From: Micromonospora eburnea
GTDB taxonomy: Bacteria; Actinomycetota; Actinomycetes; Mycobacteriales; Micromonosporaceae
Direction: 5' to 3'
NCBI RefSeq assembly: GCF_900090225.1
Contig: NZ_FMHY01000002.1
Span: forward strand, 744,001-808,000
Length of the DNA: 64,000 nt
Position numbers and translations under genes: made by a program. This document shows, one piece after another, positions 44,801-54,350 of this stretch; the stretch's first letter is position 1, and each line of letters opens with the position of its first letter. The notes beneath the pieces were generated by a model, which ran no database searches, was not told the origin of the DNA, and saw only the letters and a program-made list of their open reading frames with translations.

Positions 44801-45502
44801 AACGCGCACGAGCGGCTGGCCACCATCGCGCAGCACACCGAGCTGGGTGCCGGCATGTACGTGGCGATGAAGGACCTGGAGATCCGGGGCGCCGGCAACC
44901 TGCTCGGCGGCGAGCAGTCCGGCCACATCGAGGGCGTCGGTTTCGACCTGTACGTGCGGATGGTCGGCGAGGCGGTCTCCGCGTTCAAGGGCGAGCAGGC
45001 GGAGGAGGAAACCGAGGTCAAGGTGGATCTCCCGGTCGACGCGCACCTGCCGCACGACTACGTCGGGGTCGAGCGGCTGCGGCTGGAGATGTACCGCAAG
45101 CTCGCCGAGGCCCGCGACGAGGAGCGGCTGCGCGAGGTGGTCGCCGAGATGACCGACCGGTACGGCGAGCCGCCCGCGCCGGTGCAGAACCTGGTCGCGG
45201 TGGCCCGGTTCCGGTTGCTGGCCCGCCGGTACGGCCTCACCGACGTCTCGATGCAGGGCAAGCACCTCCGGTTCAGCCCGCTGCCGCTGCCCGACTCGAA
45301 GCAGCTGCGGCTCAAGCGCTACCACCCGGACTCGGTTTACAAGCAGGCGCTCGACCAGGTCAGCGTGCCCCGGCCGAGCACCCGCCGGGTCGGTGGCGAG
45401 CCGCTGCGCGACCAGGCGCTGCTGGAGTGGTGCGCCCAGCTGCTCAAGGACGTGCTCGGCGAACCGGCGGTGGCGCAGCCGGCCGGGGCCGGTGCGCGGT
45501 GA
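41858..45502 (+). CDS. mfd: Transcription-repair coupling factor
   Basis: 1214-aa ATP-driven translocase that removes RNA polymerase stalled at DNA damage and recruits UvrA. It has the UvrB-homology N-terminus ([20 protein letters not shown]), an RNA-polymerase-interacting domain near residue 520 ([18 protein letters not shown]), RecG-like helicase motifs ([60 protein letters not shown]), and the C-terminal TRCF domain. ATG 41858 is preceded by GGAAG and a short leader ORF. Its 3' end runs into a 21-bp tandem repeat. Confidence 0.97.
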   Translation: [1214 protein letters not shown]

Positions 45503-45555
45503 GCCCGGGCGGCGGCGCGGTGAGCCCGGGCGGCGGCGCGGTGAGCCCGACGGCG
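45494..45555 (+). repeat. 21-bp tandem repeat across the mfd stop codon
   Basis: GCGCGGTGAGCCCGGGCGGC plus one G is repeated at 45494-45514 and 45515-45535, with a partial third unit to 45555. The mfd TGA (45500-45502) is in the first unit. Because 21 is a multiple of three, each unit repeats an in-frame TGA. Confidence 0.85.
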
Positions 45556-45620
45556 GGTTAGCCGCTCCGGTGCGGTGGGCGGCGTCACAACAGCTTGTCG
45601 GGCATGAGAGAGTGGCCGTC

Positions 45621-46394
45621 ATGCGTGCTCGCCGTCTCATCGCCGCCGCCAGCGTCGCGGCCCTCGCTGTCCTCTCCCTCGCCGCCTGCGGCCGGTCCGC
45701 CCCGAGCGTCGCCGCCTACGTGGGGGACCGGACGTTCACCGTCGACCGGGTCAACGAGATCTACGACGATGCCCAGGCGCAGTACGCCGACGCCGTCCGC
45801 AGCCAGCGGGAGCAGATGGGTGCCACGCCGGCGCCCGAGGAGCTGCGCTCCTCGGTCACCCGCCAGGACGTGCTGAACCTGCTGGTCAGCGTCGAACTGG
45901 GCAAGCGCCTGGCGGACGAGAAGGGGATCCAGGTCCGCGACCAGCTCTCCCCGGAGCAGCTCCAGCAGCAGCTCCAGATGCCGGCCACCACCGAGTACGT
46001 GAAGCTGTGGGGCGAGTGGGTGGATCTCTCCGACGCGCTCCAGCAGAATCTGCCGCCCGCCGACCTGAGCGACGACGCGGTGATGGCCGTCTACGAGGCG
46101 CTCGTGAAGACCGGCGCGATCCGCTCCGGAATGTCGGTCGCCGACGTCCGGCGGTCGTTCGGCGAGGGCGGCTTCGTCCGCAGCGCCACCGCGCTCAGCT
46201 CGGCCCTGCGTGAGGAGGCCGAGAAGTCCGGCGCCTCGATCAACCCGAAGTACGGGCAGATCGGCGTGCCGTCGGTGGTCAGCACCGGCCAGTCGCTGGT
46301 CTTCTACTCGCTGCCCTTCATCAACCACGACGGCCCGGTCACCGACATCTCGACCCCCGAGGCAGCGGAGACCAGCGACCCGACCGCCCACTGA
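45621..46394 (+). CDS. SurA-like lipoprotein
   Basis: 257-aa lipoprotein: signal peptide with lipobox SLAACG (Cys about residue 24), then a helical domain resembling the N-terminal chaperone part of SurA (VAAYVGDRTFTVDRVNEIYD, later QDVLNLLVSVELGKRLADEKG). No parvulin domain is present, so a chaperone role without isomerase activity is likely. It lies between mfd and mazG, an order common in actinomycetes, and ends 2 bp before the mazG start. Confidence 0.8.
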   Translation: MRARRLIAAASVAALAVLSLAACGRSAPSVAAYVGDRTFTVDRVNEIYDDAQAQYADAVRSQREQMGATPAPEELRSSVTRQDVLNLLVSVELGKRLADEKGIQVRDQLSPEQLQQQLQMPATTEYVKLWGEWVDLSDALQQNLPPADLSDDAVMAVYEALVKTGAIRSGMSVADVRRSFGEGGFVRSATALSSALREEAEKSGASINPKYGQIGVPSVVSTGQSLVFYSLPFINHDGPVTDISTPEAAETSDPTAH

Positions 46395-46396
46395 GC

Positions 46397-47386
46397 ATGA
46401 CCGCACGGATCGTCCTGCTGGTCACCTCGCCGCGGCTGCCGGCCGGCCTGCTGACCGCGCCCGCCTGGGACGTCGTACGTTCCGCTCAGGTGCTGACCGG
46501 CGCGGAGAGCGAGCTGGCCAGGGCGGTCCGGTCGGCGGGCGCCGAGGTCACGGTGCTGGCCGAGGGTGCCACCCAGGCGTTGCTCGACGCGGCGGCGGCG
46601 CACGGCACGGCGGTCTGGCTGGCCGGGCCGACCGGTGACGAGGCCCTGGCCCGGGAGCTGGGGTTGCGGCTGGCCCGCGAGCCGGGCCTGGCCGAGCTGG
46701 AGCTGATGTACGGCTCGTGGGACCCGCCGGGGGCCCGGCTGCTCGACGCGGTCGAGGTGATGGACCGGCTCGCCTCTCCCGGCGGTGACCCGTGGAAGCG
46801 GGCGCAGACGCACCGCAGCCTCGCCGGATTTCTGCTGGAGGAGTGCTACGAGGCGTACGACGCGATCAGCGCCGACGACACCGACGCGCTCCGCGAGGAG
46901 CTGGGGGATGTGCTGCTCCAGGTGCTGCTGCACGCCCGGCTCGCGGAGGAGCTGCCGGAGGGTGAGCGGTGGACCGTCGACGACGTGGCCGGTGGCCTGG
47001 TCGACAAGATGGTCCGGCGCAACCCGCACGTCTTCGCCGGGACCGAGGCCGGCTCGATCGAGGAGATCGAGGCGAACTGGGAGCGGATCAAGCGGGCCGA
47101 GAAGACCCGCGAGTCGGTGCTGGACGGCATCGCGATGAGCCAGCCCGCGCTGGCCCTGGCCGCGAAGATCCTGGACCGGGCCGGCCGGATCGGCCTGGCG
47201 GTGCCGCCACCGCTGGCCGAGTCCCAGGTGGACCCCGAGGCCAGACTCGGCGCCAGCCTCCTGGCCACCGTAGCTGCCGCGAGGCAGGCCGGGATCGACC
47301 CGGAGGCCGCCCTCCGCCGCACCACCCTCGCCTACGCGGAGGCCGTCCGCAGCGCCGAACGCGCCGCCCCCGACCAATCCACTTGA
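46397..47386 (+). CDS. mazG: Nucleoside triphosphate pyrophosphohydrolase
   Basis: House-cleaning enzyme that hydrolyses (d)NTPs, including damaged ones, to monophosphates. 329 aa: an N-terminal tetrapyrrole-methylase-like remnant (about 1-100), then a MazG domain with CPWK-like DPWKRAQTHRS, LLEECYEAYDAI, REELGDVLLQVLLHA, and a partial second repeat. ATG 46397 follows the upstream stop by 2 bp, so it is co-transcribed with the SurA-like gene. Its TGA stop is the TGA of a TGATCA palindrome. Confidence 0.93.
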   Translation: MTARIVLLVTSPRLPAGLLTAPAWDVVRSAQVLTGAESELARAVRSAGAEVTVLAEGATQALLDAAAAHGTAVWLAGPTGDEALARELGLRLAREPGLAELELMYGSWDPPGARLLDAVEVMDRLASPGGDPWKRAQTHRSLAGFLLEECYEAYDAISADDTDALREELGDVLLQVLLHARLAEELPEGERWTVDDVAGGLVDKMVRRNPHVFAGTEAGSIEEIEANWERIKRAEKTRESVLDGIAMSQPALALAAKILDRAGRIGLAVPPPLAESQVDPEARLGASLLATVAAARQAGIDPEAALRRTTLAYAEAVRSAERAAPDQST

Positions 47387-47441
47387 TCATGACGGTGTTG
47401 TCGCGATCCGCCGTGCCGGACGACAACACCTTCATGATCAC
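47383..47441. repeat. TGATCA-ended palindromic repeat, copy 5
   Basis: Arms TTGATCATGACGGTGTTGTC (from 47383) and GACAACACCTTCATGATCAC (to 47441), two mismatches. The mazG stop codon (47384-47386) is the first TGA of the element. It lies before a co-directional gene. Confidence 0.8.
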
Positions 47442-47485
47442 CGGTGCGGCGGCCGGGAGGCGGGGAGGTCGGTAGGGTCGTCGGC

Positions 47486-49105
47486 ATGGAGGCGTTTGTG
47501 CCGCTGGCTGAGCGGATCGTGGAGGCGTTGCTGGAGAGTCGGCCGGGGTTGGCCACCGCCGCCGGGGACCATCGGTACGACGACCGGCTGCCAGACCTGT
47601 CCGCCGACGCCCTCGCCGACGACCAGGCGATGCTGCGGGACGCCGCCGACGCCCTCTCCGAGATCGACCCGGACTCGCTCGACGTCGAGGAACGCGTCGA
47701 CCACGCGCTGCTCAGCAGCATGGTCGACCAGGGGCTGTTCGAGTTGGCCGAGATCCGCGCCCACGAGTGGGACCCGCTGCGGCACAACCCGGGTCCGCTG
47801 CTGCACGCCCTGCTGGCCCGCCCGTACGCGCCCGTCGAGGAGCGGCTGACGCAGCTCGCCGGGCGGCTGGCGGCCGTACCCGACGCCCTGGCGACCGCGC
47901 GCGCGACGCTGCGCGACATGCCGCGGATCCACGCGGAGACGGCGGTCGGGCAGTTCACCGGCACGGCGGCGCTGATCCGCGACGAGGTGCCGGCGCTGCT
48001 CGCCCAGGCGCCGGCGCTGCATGGCCGGGTGGAGCCGGCGGTGACCGCCGCGATCGCCGCGCTAGAGGAGTTCGTGGCCTGGCTGCGGATCGGGCTGACC
48101 GCCGACGCCGGCCCGGGGCGCGACCCCCGGCTGGGCCGGCGGCGCTGGGAGGCGCGACTCTGGCACACCCTGGACACCGAGCTGAGCGCCGCCGAGATCC
48201 AGCGCCGGGCCTGGGCCAACCTTGAGCGGGTGACCGCGGAGATCCGCGAGGCGGCCGTCGAGCTGGTCGGCGGCCCGGCCGACGACGCGACGGTACGCCG
48301 GGCGCTGGACCTGCTCGCCGCCGAGCACCCCGACGACGCCACGATCGTGGACCTCGCCTCGGTGACCCTCGACGAGGCGACCGATTTCGTCCGCGCACAC
48401 GACGTGGTCAGCCTGGTCGACGACCCGTGCGTGATCCAGGAGATGCCGGAGTTCGCCCGGGGCGTGGCGGTGGCCTACTGCGACTCGCCCGGCCCGCTGG
48501 AGACGGCGAACGTCCCGACCTTCTACTGCATCGCGCCCACCCCGGCGGACTGGCCCGCCCAGCGGGTCGAGTCGTTCTACCGGGAGTACAACGACCACAT
48601 GATCCGGAACCTGACCGTGCACGAGGCGATGCCCGGTCACTTCCTCCAGCTCGCCCACGCCCGCCGGTACGCCGGCCCGACCCGGGTCCGGGCGCTCACC
48701 GAGTCCGGGGTGTTCGTCGAGGGCTGGGCGGTGTACGCCGAGGAGGTGATGGCCGGCCTCGGCTTCGGCGGCCTGCCGGTCCGGCTCCAGCAGCTCAAGA
48801 TGCAGCTCCGGATGACCATCAACGCGCTGCTCGACCAGCTCGTGCACTGCGAGGGGATGCCCGAGGCGGAGGCGATGGCGCTGATGACCGGGCGCGGCTT
48901 CCAGGAGGAGGGCGAGGCGGCCGGCAAGTGGCGGCGGGCGCTGCTCACCTCCACCCAGCTTTCCACGTACTTCGTCGGGTACAGCGAGATGGCCGACATC
49001 GCCCGCGCCCGCCCCGCCGGGGTGTCGGTGCGCGACTGGCACGACGCGATGCTGGCGCACGACTGCCCGCCGCCCCGCCACCTGCGCACCCTGCTGCGGG
49101 TGTAA
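47486..49105 (+). CDS. DUF885-family metallopeptidase-like protein
   Basis: 539-aa helical protein with the zinc-type motif HEAMPGH near residue 378 and a distal Glu in ESGVFVEGWAVYAEEVM, as in DUF885 proteins related to M2/M3-like gluzincin peptidases. No signal peptide, so cytoplasmic. The substrate is unknown. ATG 47486 is 7 nt after TAGGGT (47473-47478). It stands alone between two repeat elements. Confidence 0.85.
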   Translation: MEAFVPLAERIVEALLESRPGLATAAGDHRYDDRLPDLSADALADDQAMLRDAADALSEIDPDSLDVEERVDHALLSSMVDQGLFELAEIRAHEWDPLRHNPGPLLHALLARPYAPVEERLTQLAGRLAAVPDALATARATLRDMPRIHAETAVGQFTGTAALIRDEVPALLAQAPALHGRVEPAVTAAIAALEEFVAWLRIGLTADAGPGRDPRLGRRRWEARLWHTLDTELSAAEIQRRAWANLERVTAEIREAAVELVGGPADDATVRRALDLLAAEHPDDATIVDLASVTLDEATDFVRAHDVVSLVDDPCVIQEMPEFARGVAVAYCDSPGPLETANVPTFYCIAPTPADWPAQRVESFYREYNDHMIRNLTVHEAMPGHFLQLAHARRYAGPTRVRALTESGVFVEGWAVYAEEVMAGLGFGGLPVRLQQLKMQLRMTINALLDQLVHCEGMPEAEAMALMTGRGFQEEGEAAGKWRRALLTSTQLSTYFVGYSEMADIARARPAGVSVRDWHDAMLAHDCPPPRHLRTLLRV

Positions 49106-49155
49106 GGAAGGGCCCCTTCTTAACGCCTCCGGTAGAGAAGGGTGCCCTTCTCACG
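49103..49155 (+). repeat. Stop-codon-anchored hairpin repeat, family A, copy 4
   Basis: It begins with the TAA stop of the DUF885 gene: TAAGGAAGGGCCCCTTCTTA, then ACGCCTCCGGTA, then GAGAAGGGTGCCCTTCTCAC. Relative to the other copies G-to-A and C-to-T changes occur in both arms together, which keeps pairing. Confidence 0.85.
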
Positions 49156-49227
49156 CCGGTCGCCGGAGCGCGGCGGCGTGCGGGGAGTGGGGAGTGGCGT
49201 GCGGGGAGCGGGCTGTGGGGAGCGGGG

Positions 49228-50070
49228 TCAGCGGCGGGTGCGGGCGGCGACGCCGTCGATGAGCCAGCGGGAGAGGGAGTACGCCGGAGGCAGCTCCGCC
49301 GGCAGCGCGTCCACCGGGAACCAGCGCGCCTCGGTGATCTCCCGCGCGTCCACCACCGGCTCGGCGCCCGGGTCCGACACGGTGGCGGTGAAGCCGGCGA
49401 GCAGGGTGCCCGGCCCGGAGATCGCCCAGGGCTGGCTGTCGACGTACGCGGGTCGCCCGATGGTCAGCCCGACCTCCTCGCCGACCTCCCGGTGCGCGGC
49501 CGCCTCCAGCGACTCGCCCGCCTCGACGAACCCGGCCACCAGCGCCCACAGCTCCGTCGGCCCGTACGCGTGCCGGACCAGGAGCAGCTCGTCGGGACCA
49601 CCGCTCCGGCCGGGGCGGGTGATCGCCACCAGTACGGCGACGGAGAGCGGCACGAACACGGTCAGGCCGCAGTCGGGGCAGCGCCGGGCGGTCTCGCCCG
49701 GTACGTCGGCCAGCTCGGTCCGGCACGCCCCGCACCAGCGGTGCGTACGCCGCCAGGTGACCACCGAGAGCGCCCGCCCGGCGAGGGTGGCCATCGGTTC
49801 CGGCAGCTCGACGGCGATCCGCCGCCAGCCCTGCCAGCGTCCGGGCAGCGCCTCGGCGTCGGTGGGTTCGGCCGTCCAGGCCGGCGTCCCGTCCAGCGTC
49901 CCGAGCGGCACCCAGTCGAGGCCGGCGGGCAGCTCGCCGATCCGGTGCAACCGCCCGTCCGTTCCGGTCAGCAGCCGGCGCCCGGCCACCGGCACGGCCA
50001 GGTCGCCGGGCGCGGGCGGTCGGCTCCGGTCGGCGCCCGGAACGAACCCGGCCGGCACGGTGGGGGTCAC
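49228..50070 (-). CDS. nudC: NAD(+) diphosphatase / NAD-cap decapping Nudix hydrolase
   Basis: Cleaves NADH or removes NAD caps from RNA. 280 aa: an N-terminal domain, a zinc ribbon (WCGAC and RCPDC), and the Nudix box GFVEAGESLEAAAHREVGEE with SQPWAISGPGTLLAGF, the SQPWPFPxS signature of NudC. The GTG start at 50070 overlaps the stop of the upstream lipoprotein gene (GTGA). Converges with the DUF885 gene over copy 4 of family A. Confidence 0.92.
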   Translation of the reverse strand: MTPTVPAGFVPGADRSRPPAPGDLAVPVAGRRLLTGTDGRLHRIGELPAGLDWVPLGTLDGTPAWTAEPTDAEALPGRWQGWRRIAVELPEPMATLAGRALSVVTWRRTHRWCGACRTELADVPGETARRCPDCGLTVFVPLSVAVLVAITRPGRSGGPDELLLVRHAYGPTELWALVAGFVEAGESLEAAAHREVGEEVGLTIGRPAYVDSQPWAISGPGTLLAGFTATVSDPGAEPVVDAREITEARWFPVDALPAELPPAYSLSRWLIDGVAARTRR

Positions 50071-50759
50071 GAGGTCGCCGTGCGGTGGTCCACCACCTCG
50101 GCCGCGGTCGGCACGTCGAAGGCGGTCGGCTCGACCGTGTCGGTGTACCGGCTCAGCGCGATCTCCGTCGGCCGGCCGTCCAGGGTCCCGGTGAAGCTGG
50201 CCAGCACGCCCTCGGTGGTGACGCAGGCGGTGAAGCGTTCCCCGGCGTGGGTGACGTCGACGCAGGTGGCGTGGTGCCCGGCCAGGGTGGTGTCGCTCTG
50301 CTCGATGGTCGCCTCGCGGTCGATCGCGGCCTCGGTCAGCAGCCGGATCACCGCCGGCGGGGTGACCAGATGGTGCTTGCGGGCCTCGGTGTAGACCACC
50401 ACCGACGGTCGGCCGGCGGTCAGCACCGGCGGCGACACGACGCAGGAGGAGTGGCCGCCGTTGGTGTCGCAGCGCGTCACGGCCTGCTGGGTCACCGTGA
50501 TCTTGCCCGCCGGCCAGGTGTACGCGGAGCGGAGCGGTTCCATCGTCTGGGCGATCGAGGCGGTCTGACCGCCCGGCAGTTGGTAGTCGGCGGCCCAGGT
50601 CTGCTCCAGTGCCCGGTCCATTCGGGCGGCGAGGTCGTTGACCAGGTCGGCCCGCCCGAGTGCGGCCCCGGCGTCGTCGAGGGCCTGACAGCCGGTGACC
50701 GTGAGCGACGCGATGACCGAGGCGGTGAACACGCGGAGAGTCGTCGAGGCGGCGGGCAT
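50067..50759 (-). CDS. Secreted lipoprotein of unknown function upstream of nudC
   Basis: 230-aa protein with signal peptide and lipobox TVTGC at about residue 20, then a mainly beta domain with several paired Cys (RCDTNGGHSSCVVSP, CVDVTHAGERFTACV). I do not recognise the family. ATG 50759 is 7 nt after AAGGCT, a variant of the local -10 element. It is coupled to nudC by GTGA and divergent from eno. Confidence 0.72.
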   Translation of the reverse strand: MPAASTTLRVFTASVIASLTVTGCQALDDAGAALGRADLVNDLAARMDRALEQTWAADYQLPGGQTASIAQTMEPLRSAYTWPAGKITVTQQAVTRCDTNGGHSSCVVSPPVLTAGRPSVVVYTEARKHHLVTPPAVIRLLTEAAIDREATIEQSDTTLAGHHATCVDVTHAGERFTACVTTEGVLASFTGTLDGRPTEIALSRYTDTVEPTAFDVPTAAEVVDHRTATS

Positions 50760-50822
50760 GCCGCCCAGCCTTGTCGATCGGGTCAACGTATCGCAAACCC
50801 GATGCCGGTTGACCCCCGATAA

Positions 50823-52286
<1,464 letters not shown>

Positions 52287-52315
52287 GCCGCAAGCTCCGG
52301 GGGAGGGGTGTGACG

Positions 52316-52948
52316 ATGCAGCAGCGCCGCACACCGGGTGGTCAGCGCCCCGCCCGTCGGCCGGGTCAGGCCGGCCGGCCGGGCGGGGCCCGGGTCCGAT
52401 CGTCGGTCCGCGACGGCGGCGTCCGCGCCGAGCCGCGCACCGCCGGCCGGTCGCCCGGCGGCACCCGCGCCGACGCCGTACGCTCCGCGAGCCGTCCCGC
52501 GGCCGCCCGGCGTACGGCGGCCGGCGGGGCGGTCAAGCGGCTCACCGCACCCCACCCCCGGCGCTTCACCGGGCGGGCCACCGTGCTCTTCGCGGTGCTG
52601 ATCGCGCTCGCCCTGGCCTACACCTACCCGGTGCGGGTCTATCTGGACCAGCAGGCGGACATCGCGCGGATGGAGGCGTCCCAGGCCGATCAGCGCGAGG
52701 TGATCGAGGGCCTCTCGGCCGAGGCGGCCAAGTGGCAGGACCCGGCGTACATCGAGACGCAGGCCCGGGAGCGGTTCTTCATGGTCCGGACGGGAGAGAC
52801 CCCGCTGGTGGTGCTCTCCGACCCGGAGGGGGCCGCGCAGGACGCCGGCAAGGGCACGCAGCCGGGGCCGTCGAAGCAGCCTGACCGCTGGTACGACACC
52901 CTGTGGTCGAGCGTGCAGGCGGCGAACGCCGAGCGCCCCGCCAAGTGA
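52316..52948 (+). CDS. FtsB/DivIC-family septum formation protein
   Basis: 210-aa bitopic division protein. A very basic, Arg/Ala/Gly-rich cytoplasmic N-terminus (about 1-85) precedes one transmembrane helix (about 90-110) and a short coiled coil (DQQADIARMEASQADQREVI), then the DivIC motif AAKWQDPAYIETQARERFFMVR. GGGAGGGG lies before ATG 52316. The position after eno is diagnostic in actinobacteria. The basic tail is longer than in Escherichia coli FtsB (about 100 aa in total). Confidence 0.9.
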   Translation: MQQRRTPGGQRPARRPGQAGRPGGARVRSSVRDGGVRAEPRTAGRSPGGTRADAVRSASRPAAARRTAAGGAVKRLTAPHPRRFTGRATVLFAVLIALALAYTYPVRVYLDQQADIARMEASQADQREVIEGLSAEAAKWQDPAYIETQARERFFMVRTGETPLVVLSDPEGAAQDAGKGTQPGPSKQPDRWYDTLWSSVQAANAERPAK

Positions 52949-52986
52949 CCACCATCTGAACATCACCCGACGAGAGACAGGGACCA

Positions 52987-53166
52987 GTGAGCGCGAGGAG
53001 TGAGCCGGGTTTGCGAGCCCCGCAGTCGGGAACGAAGACCGGCCCAGTGAGCGCGAGGAGTGAGCCGGGTTTGCGAGCCCCGCAGTCGGGAACGAAGACC
53101 GGCCCAGTGAGCGCGAGGAGTGAGCCGGGTTTGCGAGCCCCGCAGTCGCGAACGAAGGCTGACCGG
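52987..53166 (+). repeat. Three tandem 60-bp repeats
   Basis: Units start at 52987, 53047 and 53107. The first two are identical apart from the last few bases of flank; the third differs in its final 15 bp. Each unit starts with GTG, and 60 bp is a multiple of three, so one frame stays open throughout. Confidence 0.95.
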
Positions 53167-53169
53167 TGA
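52987..53169 (+). CDS. Repeat-encoded 60-aa ORF coupled to the DUF501 gene
   Basis: The tandem repeats encode a 60-aa frame of three 20-residue units (first unit VSARSEPGLRAPQSGTKTGP). Its TGA (53167-53169) overlaps the GTG of the DUF501 gene. Any of the three GTG codons could initiate. The SD-like GAACGAAG near each unit end precedes the next GTG. Whether the peptide matters or the repeat only sets translation of DUF501 is unknown. Confidence 0.4.
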   Translation: MSARSEPGLRAPQSGTKTGPVSARSEPGLRAPQSGTKTGPVSARSEPGLRAPQSRTKADR

Positions 53170-53723
53170 GCGTCGTACCACCGCAGGATCCGGCGGCGGA
53201 TTCCGTACCCCCGCCGGAGCGGCAACCGGCCACCGAGGCCGACCTGGCCGCGGTGGCCGCGCAGCTCGGACGTCCGCCCCGCGGCACCCGGGCGGTGGCG
53301 CACCGTTGCCCGTGCGGCCTGCCGGACGTGGTGGAGACGACGCCCCGGCTGGCCGACGGCACGCCCTTCCCGACGCTGTTCTACCTGACCTGCCCGCGTG
53401 CGACGGCGGCGTGCAGCCGGCTGGAGTCAGCTGGCCTGATGAAGGAGATGGCCGAACGGCTCGCCGAGGATCCTGAGCTGGCCGCCCGGTACCGGGCCGC
53501 GCACGAGGACTACCTGGCCCGCCGGGAGGCGATCGGCCAGGTGCCGGAGATCGCCGGTATCTCGGCCGGCGGCATGCCCGGGCGGGTGAAGTGCCTGCAC
53601 GTGCACCTCGGGCACGCGCTCGCCGCCGGGCCGGGCGTCAACCCGTTCGGCGACGAGACCCTCGCCCTGGTGGAGAAGTGGTGGGCCGCCGGCCCGTGCG
53701 TGGACGTCCCGGCGGCGGAGTGA
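53166..53723 (+). CDS. DUF501-family protein
   Basis: 185-aa conserved actinobacterial protein of unknown function. After an N-terminal Pro/Glu linker it has the family blocks LGRPPRGTRAVAHRCPCGLP, PTLFYLTCPRATAACSRLES and GISAGGMPGRVKCLHVHLGH, with Cys and His residues that may bind metal. The start GTG 53166 overlaps the stop of the repeat-encoded ORF. The position between ftsB and ppx is the usual one. Confidence 0.9.
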   Translation: MSVVPPQDPAADSVPPPERQPATEADLAAVAAQLGRPPRGTRAVAHRCPCGLPDVVETTPRLADGTPFPTLFYLTCPRATAACSRLESAGLMKEMAERLAEDPELAARYRAAHEDYLARREAIGQVPEIAGISAGGMPGRVKCLHVHLGHALAAGPGVNPFGDETLALVEKWWAAGPCVDVPAAE

Positions 53724-53724
53724 G

Positions 53725-54234
53725 ATGACGGTCGGCGAGATCGTGGTCCGTCGGGCCCGCACCGGGGATGTGCGCGGCATCCGGCGGCTGGTCGACACCT
53801 ACACCGACGACCGGCGGCTGTTGAGCAAGGCCACCGTCACGCTCTACGAGGACGTCCAGGAGTTCCGGGTGGCGGTGGCGCCGGACGGCGCCGTGGTCGG
53901 CTGCGGGGCGCTGCACGTGATGTGGGAGGACCTGGCCGAGATCCGTACGGTGGCGGTCGACCCGGCCTGCCGGGGGCACCGCATCGGGCACCGGATCGTC
54001 GGCGAACTGATCGACGCGGCCCGCGAACTCGGTGTGGCCCGGATCTTCGTGCTCACCTTCGAGACCAGGTTCTTCGGCTCGTTCGGTTTCCGGGAGATCG
54101 ACGGCGCGCCGGTGCCGCAGCCGGTCTACGAGCAGCTGCTCCGCTCGTACGACGAGGGTGTGGCCGAGTTCCTCGACCTGGAACGGGTCAAGCCGAACAC
54201 CCTCGGCAACACCCGGATGCTGCTGCGCCTCTGA
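53725..54234 (+). CDS. GNAT amino-acid N-acetyltransferase (ArgA-like)
   Basis: 169-aa GNAT enzyme with the acetyl-CoA loop CRGHRIGHRIVGEL near residue 83 and LTFETRFFGSFGFREID, as in short N-acetylglutamate synthases such as Mycobacterium Rv2747, which begin arginine synthesis. It starts 1 bp after the DUF501 stop. No arg genes adjoin, so the role is by similarity. Confidence 0.82.
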   Translation: MTVGEIVVRRARTGDVRGIRRLVDTYTDDRRLLSKATVTLYEDVQEFRVAVAPDGAVVGCGALHVMWEDLAEIRTVAVDPACRGHRIGHRIVGELIDAARELGVARIFVLTFETRFFGSFGFREIDGAPVPQPVYEQLLRSYDEGVAEFLDLERVKPNTLGNTRMLLRL

Positions 54235-54350
54235 ACCGGCTGCCGGCCTCGCGGGTTATCGGCCTGTTCCGGTTCGCGGACACCCTGACCTGCCGTACAT
54301 CGAGTCGATCACTGCGGCGCGGCGGGGCGGGCTGCCGTAGGGTTGCTGCC

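Noticed and set aside
41852..45640. A 1262-codon open frame antisense to mfd
   Set aside because: It mirrors mfd, has low-complexity Arg/Gly/His-rich sequence and no domain, and arises from the G/C-biased third codon positions of the real gene. Similar long antisense frames over ppc (34859-37639) and over 57168-60197 were dismissed for the same reason.
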